DNA of 64,000 nucleotides. Origin: Bactrocera neohumeralis. Its lineage: Eukaryota; Arthropoda; Insecta; Diptera; Tephritidae. Below are positions 58,090 through 64,000 of this stretch, one piece after another. Within the stretch, counting starts at the first letter, position 1. The number at the start of each line of letters is the position of its first letter. Below the pieces are notes generated by a model. It was not told where the DNA came from. It was given only the letters and a program-made list of their open reading frames with translations, and did no database searches. The translations under genes and the position numbers were made by a program. The stretch covers positions 1,178,001-1,242,000 of the forward strand of contig NC_065921.1 in assembly GCF_024586455.1 (NCBI RefSeq). The letters are read 5' to 3'.

Positions 58090-58330
58090 AAATACTACCG
58101 TTATTGGTCGCAGCTTTCACTCTTTCGACAACTTCGGATGATGATTTCGGCACCAAAGTTTGCCATCAGTTGGTCAAAGGTCCTCAGATTTCTGGCTTAA
58201 ACTTTACCTTTCAAATCTTCATGCAAAAACAAGTCCACGGGAGTCAAATTCTGAAGATCTGAGTAGCCCCTCTTTTCGACCCCAGACAACTAGGGGGTGG
58301 TAGAGATTGAACTTTTTGATGTGTAATGCG
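58090..58330 (-). pseudogene. Mariner-like transposase C-terminal remnant
   Basis: On the minus strand, near 58205-58275, the reading DLQNLTPVDLFLHEDLKGKV matches the third catalytic block of mariner-like transposases (DLTPLDFFLWGHLKSKVY). A short tail with FDQLMANFGAEI follows. This is the same general group as the 10.9-kb element. Nothing upstream is recognisable and it is broken. Confidence 0.45.
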
Positions 58331-58459
58331 GCACTGGTGAGTTGATTTGTTGAAACCAGTAACGAGGAAGACACGACAAATTTTAGCTTAGATATAATGG
58401 ACACTATTTTCAGATTTCAAAAACTAGTCCGAGCGGCACTATTGATTGGTCAACGGCCA

Positions 58460-58870
58460 GCTGCTTGCGACTGCAAGATCCTTCTGGCCTAGTGTAGAAC
58501 GCAATAGATCTACTGAAGTTTACTGATTTCTTACCAGACACTGTCCCATAGGCATTCATGTGGTAAGGTTTAAATTCTTGGACTCTAGTTGTCAAAGTTG
58601 TATGAAAGAGGGTGAGGGGGCAACATCCCCCCTTGCAAGACCGAGGCTGAAACATTTCCATAATCTTACTTTCGACGAACCAGAAGACAAATCAGAAATG
58701 ATATTAACCGTCTTAAAAAATGTGTAATAAGCTCAGAACTCTTATTAGATATGAAGGGTCTTATGATCCAATATATAGGAGTTTATAGGTACTACAACGA
58801 AGCGGCTTTCGAAGCTGTACAAGTGAAAGAGAGATTATGACAGACCTCTTAACCCAACCTAACTTAGCAC
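58460..58870 (+). mobile_element. LINE with RNase H, 3' terminal fragment (copy 2)
   Basis: Plus-strand translation shows VWPSVERNRSTEVY, LTRHCPIGIHVVRF, SCQSCMKEGEGATSP and RLKHFHNLTFDEPEDKSE in order. This is the C-terminal region after RNase H in I/Loa/R1-type LINEs, including the C..C..E Cys-rich segment. DNA words such as GTTGTCAAAGTTGTATGAA are shared with 27800-27830, so both are copies of one family. Stops and the lack of everything upstream make it a relic. Confidence 0.65.
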
Positions 58871-61800
58871 TACTGATTTACATACTAACATAAAATTTGA
58901 CAGGGTGTGTGAACTAGGCAATAGAGGTGACTTAGTAATCCATTGTGGTAGTTTAAAATTTACTTTTCTTTTGTGTGCCGATTTCAATTTTCTAACTGGA
59001 TAATTTCAGTGTAAAAAAACAGCTCTTTTCAATGTTCTTTTGCATTTAAAATGGCTCATCAATTTTGCTCAGCAAAATATTTCTAAAGCACCACCTACCA
59101 ATACACACACAAACATGTGTAGTAAGTGAGCGGAAGATGCTACACTCTTTGCAACGGCTGCTTTTGCTCACTTGCCAGGGTTTCTGACTCCGTGTGAATC
59201 TCGTATCCGCCCGTCCAGCTGCCAAACCCCCCGCCACCGCAACAACAAACTGCTTTCGCTCGTGTAACGGCGTTGACTGACACAACTTTCGGTCTCACTT
59301 TACTGCATGCAACTCAAACGACTTAATTAAATTTTAATTAAAACATTTTTCACTCTTTTGACGTCGAATTTTGCGAGTCAATTGTTGGCGCGCAGGTAAA
59401 CTTTCATTGTACGGACTTTTATGACTGCAATTTACAGCCAAACAAGTCGATGGAAGCTCAGCATGAAAGCGTCATTACTCGCTGTCTGCTAAAAAACCGC
59501 TAGTTTCAATATATTGCTTGAATAGTTGCTACAGGAAAAAATTCGGGCCAAATAAAACTCGAGCTGTTGCGCTAAATTTGGTCGGCCATCGTCGGCGGAG
59601 CCGTTATTAGTGCATTAATGCAATTAAAAATCGCTGACAAAGATTTCAAAAGCTGCCAATCAGCACTCGGCGCGGCGGGGCGGGCCGCGGCGAGGAATTA
59701 TGAATATTAATTAAAAAATTTCATAATAAAAGCGCAGCATGCACAACAAAAACAACGGCGCTCTGCTGGGCATCCATCTGGGCTGACGAGCTCTAATGAT
59801 AGTCTCCGTGTCACAGTTTCGGCCGCGATTTTCGCCGTCGGAAGCGCGGGTTATTAACGGTGCATAATTGCGGATTGATTTAGATTCATTGGTTGCTCTT
59901 TTTAGGGCAGGTTGTGAAGGGAGAGGAAGATATTGAAAGAACACTGCCGCAAGCACTGAAAAATAATTTAATTTGATCGGCATCAATAAAGGAGAAGTAT
60001 CAAAAAAAGAAAGATGTCCGAAGAACAGTTGGAACGGAAAGGTGGCTACTGTTAAAAATGAGATACTCTTGTGAATCACCCTGTAGACAGAGATAGTTAA
60101 TGTGCCTAAGATCATTCAATTAAAATAAAGTTAAGGCTTTTCCCAATATTCGCCGGAAAATATAATTTTTGTAGAGTCAGATCCAAATAAATTTCTCAAA
60201 TAAAGATGCAGTGTATTTGACTTTCAATAAAGCTCATTGCTATTAATGTTCAGTGAGGAGTTGAGGTCTTAATGCCAATGCTACACTCGAATTTTATGAA
60301 TTTTCTGCTGATAACGGCTTATCCGATGCTCATTGAAATCACGTGATGACCAGTGCCACACTGCCCTCTGCAGCATGCCACGTCCCACTTGAACACATGG
60401 AGTTGCCACATAGTTGCAGGATCCCGCTGGTATTTACGGGAGTATGCCTGCGGTTGCGTGCCTCCCCTTACAACACAGCTGCCCTGGGCCGTGCTTCAGC
60501 TGCATTCAAGCACATACAAGTCGCAATTAATAAAGCTATAAATGGATTTTCAGAGGATATACGTCCATCAACATTGCCCCGACAGAGCGAGAAGCAATCG
60601 CACGGAATATAACGGAACAGCAGCAACAACAGCATCCGAGGATTGCACGCCATTGCCAAAACGTCATCTCGACTGTGGCAGAGCCGGCCAACTGCCGGCA
60701 TCGAGCGGTTGACTGTTGTCGGTGGAGGCTTAAGCCGTTGTTGGCGCAAATGCATGACGGGCTTTATTTGCTTTCAGTTTAACATTGCTCCGTCAGTGGG
60801 ACTGCTATTTACAATACGATGATAAGTGAGCGTTGAAAGCGCAAATAAAAACATAACTCGGAGTTGGAGCGTTGTTGTCACTGTCATAATTGGGCAGTGA
60901 AATGTTGATGGAGCGCAAATAGCTCAGAGGTCGGGGAACAGAATGAAGGAATATCAATAGACCAACAAGCGAAGCTAATGTAAAAAGACTGATGTCGGGT
61001 CATAATTATGAAAGTTTATTTGATTCAACTTTAAAGAAAGTCAACGAAAATAACAAGGCTAATTCAGGAAGCCACTGGGTAAGCGCAGGTAGGGGTTCCA
61101 TGAAACTAGAAACCGCATTTAATTTTCCCACAAAATTCAATTAAATGTCGCAAAGTAAAGAAGAGGAAACATGTGATTTCTTTCGGCAGCTGTTACCTGC
61201 CGGTCTGTGCTCTTTTTGCACGACACTCATTGTTATTTTGTCCAAACACAACTCGGCTGCTCCGCTCTGTATTTACTATTCCAAGCACAGCCTAGCTAAT
61301 GTTCACACGACAAACCTGCTGCTGCCAACTCGCACACTTCGGCTTGGAAATAGCTCTTCAGCGGCACGTTTATCCTCACACATACACATGTAAGCGCTTG
61401 AACACAAAGCAGCAGCCTCGCTCTACTCTCCGTCACGTCACTTCATATTCCACCTGAGTCACACTGTCGGCTTTTTTGCTTAAACTCGATTTGTGTCCAC
61501 CGTGTACATGTGAGTGTGAATGTGTGTTGTGGACATATTAGGCTTTGTGTGAGTACTTGCAACTAAGTCTCTCAGACCACTGGCCAAGCAAAGGCCAAAT
61601 ACCATGAGCCGTTAGTTGACAGCCGTCAACAGGCATCATGCCACAACTGGCAGTGTTGTCAGGCGCCTGAAACCGTCCCTTTTCATTTCCAATGCCGCAC
61701 AGCTCCTTTTTTGGATAATGCAAACAGTTAAGCTTTCTGACTAAGGCGATTCAAGTGCTTCGAGTGTGAAGCTTTATTCCAAAGGCTGGCATTAGTGAGT

Positions 61801-62099
61801 GTCAAAAGATAATATTCTGTCGACATGTGATTTATGACAACCCTAGCTTTGGAACTCGATTTACCTTGCGTCTTTAAGGCCATCTAAATATAAACTCTTT
61901 CTTCAAGTACTCTACGAATACGAGGTTTGTTAAGTGCCACACACCAAAACAATGCTTCTTCTCACAAAATATATTAGAATTATATTCGTACGGTTTGGGA
62001 AGAGATTTATTAATCCATTGTCCCAATATTCCGAAGAAGCGTAAACAACAATATTTTTTTTCAATCAAAATCTCCAACTTTGTACTTGAAAATATGTTT
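58871..62099. other. Noncoding stretch, possible regulatory block
   Basis: No gene seen. 59280-59720 is notable: TTAATTAAATTTTAATTAAAA at its start, several TTTATGA/TTAATG homeodomain-like cores, a GC-rich patch at 59665-59692, then GAATATTAATTAAAAAA. The rest is ordinary AT-rich sequence; the 134-codon frame at 59711-60115 has no domain. Confidence 0.45.
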
Positions 62100-63000
62100 C
62101 TGCTTTAAGTTCGTCGTTATTACTTTAATACGAAGAAAAGCTAAGACGAAAATATTTGCATTTTCGTGGTAGTTTATGGTGAACGTAAGCTCGCCTGGCG
62201 AACATGTCACTTGCCATCATGGTTTGCATAATTTAAAAAAGTTGATTTTGGCTTCGAAGGCGAAGAACGTTCAGGGCGGCAAAACAAGTGTCAAAATAGA
62301 AGAAGAACGAGCTCGCAAGATCTTTGAAAGTCACTCAAGCAGCTATTTCAACAGGCTTAAAGATAGACGATTACACTCAAAGCAAGGAAATCGGGTTTCA
62401 CGCGAGTTGGAACAAGCATTCTTTGAACAGCAGTTTTGCATGTCAAGAATATTACTTTAACGGTAAAATCAGGAATCGCTTTTGCGTCAGATTGTGACTG
62501 GTGATAGAAAATGTATCCATTACTACAACTCTAAACGCAAAACAACCCATATGTGAGACCTGGCTAACTAGCCAAATCAGCGGAAAATTCGTATATCTTC
62601 GATGTAAGATAATACTTTGTAACATCCCGGGATCATGCTGCAGTTATTATGAGCAACCGTGTGAAATTATTGACAAGGAAGGTTACAACTTTTCGAATTA
62701 AATGGGCAAGTCAATAATTTTGCATCGTGATAATGCCTGCACTCATGTTGCAAGACCATTTGAAAGTTATATGGGAAACAGCGGCTGGGAAATCGCACTC
62801 CTTCTTTCCTATAGCCCAGACCTTGCCTCTTCAGGCTAGCATTTGTTCTGGTCGATGAAAAATGCCTCACATCAAAATCGAGTATTAAAAATTGGCTTGA
62901 CTCATTCTTGCCAACCAACCATTTCTTTTGAGGTGGAATCCACAAATTAACGGAAAGTTGAGAAATTGTCATAGCTTGATTTGGGCAATACGTTTGTGAA
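62100..63000 (+). pseudogene. Mariner (family B) transposase remnant, copy B2
   Basis: Plus-strand readings follow a mariner transposase from end to end through many frame changes. GEHVTCHHGLHNLKKLILAS (62200-62260) and SYFNRLKDRRLHSKQGNRVS (62341-62400) come from the DNA-binding half. RQIVTGDRKCIHYYNSKRKT (62480-62540) follows; here the Asp of the first catalytic block is kept but the next Glu is changed. IILHRDNACTHVARPF (62712-62765) contains the second Asp. LLSYSPDLAS is followed by a stop where the third Asp should be (62800-62840). GGIHKLTEKLRN (62930-62965) marks the C-terminus. It is heavily mutated, hence old. The leader is shared with copy B1. Confidence 0.7.
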
Positions 63001-64000
63001 CGTTTTCCCTACATAAACCATTTAAAATTATTAAATTTAGAATTTATATGTTTTTGTAGTATAAAGAAGATATCAATGTGATATTTAAGGAAATTGCGAT
63101 GATATTTCTATTCGTTGTTAAACATTTCGGATGGAATCAATCGATTGGTATTCTGAATTTAGCAGCGCCTTGCCATCTTGTTTCCCTTCGTTCCCTCCGA
63201 AACGACTCTCTTCAATCCTAACACATCACTGAATATTTTGTTTGCCGGCAAGTACCGTTATCTTTAGACATTTCATTGTTGTTGGCACGGCTGCCCAAAT
63301 TCCGTTGCTTCACTCTTCACCCTTTGCCTTGTCTTATTTTATTGCAAGATTTATATTTCAATTTCGCCAGGCAAACATCCTCGTGACGGAATAATCAGAA
63401 GCAGATTATTTGCATGTCCGCACACACACACAACCACACGGCGGATAACCGCATGGCCTCCAGTTTCAATAACAATAATAACAACAGCAAACAAAAATAG
63501 TAATACCAGACCGCAGGCGACACCTTTGCCTACAAACCGAGTCAATATTTAAACGAACGCCCTCCAACACACGCCCACAGCCGCTGCAAGGCGGAAACAG
63601 CTGCACGCACACACACACACGCGCGCATTTGTGTGTGCAACTGTAAAAGCATACAAATTTTCATGTTTTAAGCCAAATGTAAACAAACGGTCGCACACAC
63701 GCACACGCACCAAAGTGGAGTACCGGCAGTTTGCGGTGTTTGTGCCTCTGAATGACAATAAATTACGCCCCCGCCCGAGCCGCCGTTGCGGTATGCTGCA
63801 ACACACACCAACAACAATTAAAGTGTGTGCCTGCTGAGCGTCGGCACATTGTATTTTAAATTAATATTTATGTAGCCATTGAATGCACGCGGCTTGTGTG
63901 CGCCCAGCCAGCTGGCCGAGGGGGAGGCAACGGCAGTGCGCCGCAGATTGTGGCAGATGGAATTGTGCGCCTTCGCAACGCGCAGTTGTGGCTTGCTTGG
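63001..64000. other. Noncoding stretch, no gene seen
   Basis: Holds CA tracts at 63420-63431 and 63602-63628, the latter running into CG. No recognisable coding similarity up to the end of the window. Confidence 0.5.
63602..63638. repeat. Alternating CA/CG tract with TG arm
   Basis: Strict purine-pyrimidine alternation over about 27 bases (CA units then CGCGCG). A GTGTGTGCA arm that can pair with the left part follows. Confidence 0.85.

Noticed and set aside
1..64000. CRISPR arrays, operons, bacterial genes, rRNA or complete tRNA genes
   Set aside because: None seen. Tandem repeats are short microsatellites, and the sequence is clearly eukaryotic in composition and transposon content.

Overview
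The window looks like noncoding DNA from a higher fly. A tephritid fruit fly (Bactrocera, Zeugodacus, Ceratitis or Anastrepha type) is my best guess. The evidence is AT-rich sequence, very frequent CA/TG and CAA/TTG microsatellites, and a typical dipteran transposon mix. There is no prokaryotic gene density, and I recognise no host protein-coding gene. All recognisable coding similarity belongs to degraded transposable elements.

Layout. 1-5.5 kb: microsatellite-rich, no gene. 5.5-6.2 kb: 3' end of an RTE-type LINE (minus). 10.9-11.8 kb: decayed mariner-like transposase. 12.3 kb: a possible tiny minus-strand exon. 13.0-14.4 kb: a second RTE 3' end abutting a mariner ('family A'). 17.1-18.5 kb: a second family A mariner (minus) next to a mini-me/DINE-like repeat. 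21.9-22.3 kb: internally deleted mariner of another family. 27.0-28.1 kb: LINE with RNase H. 30.6-33.0 kb: third RTE end, then a piggyBac-like element with TTAA-flanked inverted repeats. 35.9 and 39.1 kb: deleted family A mariners. 38.2 kb: a textbook recursive splice site on the minus strand. 40.7 kb: tRNA-like A and B boxes. 42.8-44.2 kb: Jockey-type LINE followed by a third mariner family. 46.5-47.0 kb: piggyBac fragment. 49.5 kb: possible Tc1 remnant. 54.4-55.5 kb: mini-me-like repeat plus a 540-bp mariner MITE. 58.1-58.9 kb: transposase and LINE fragments. 62.1-63.0 kb: decayed mariner.

Taken together, the lack of host exons and the recursive splice site fit a very long intron, or intron plus flank, of a gene transcribed on the minus strand. 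That is inference. I found no new multi-gene system. The most useful observations are the recursive splice site, two mariner copies sharing the same disabling deletion, the repeated mariner/mini-me adjacency, and the TTAA-flanked repeat arrangement of the piggyBac element. Element boundaries are approximate unless terminal repeats are cited.
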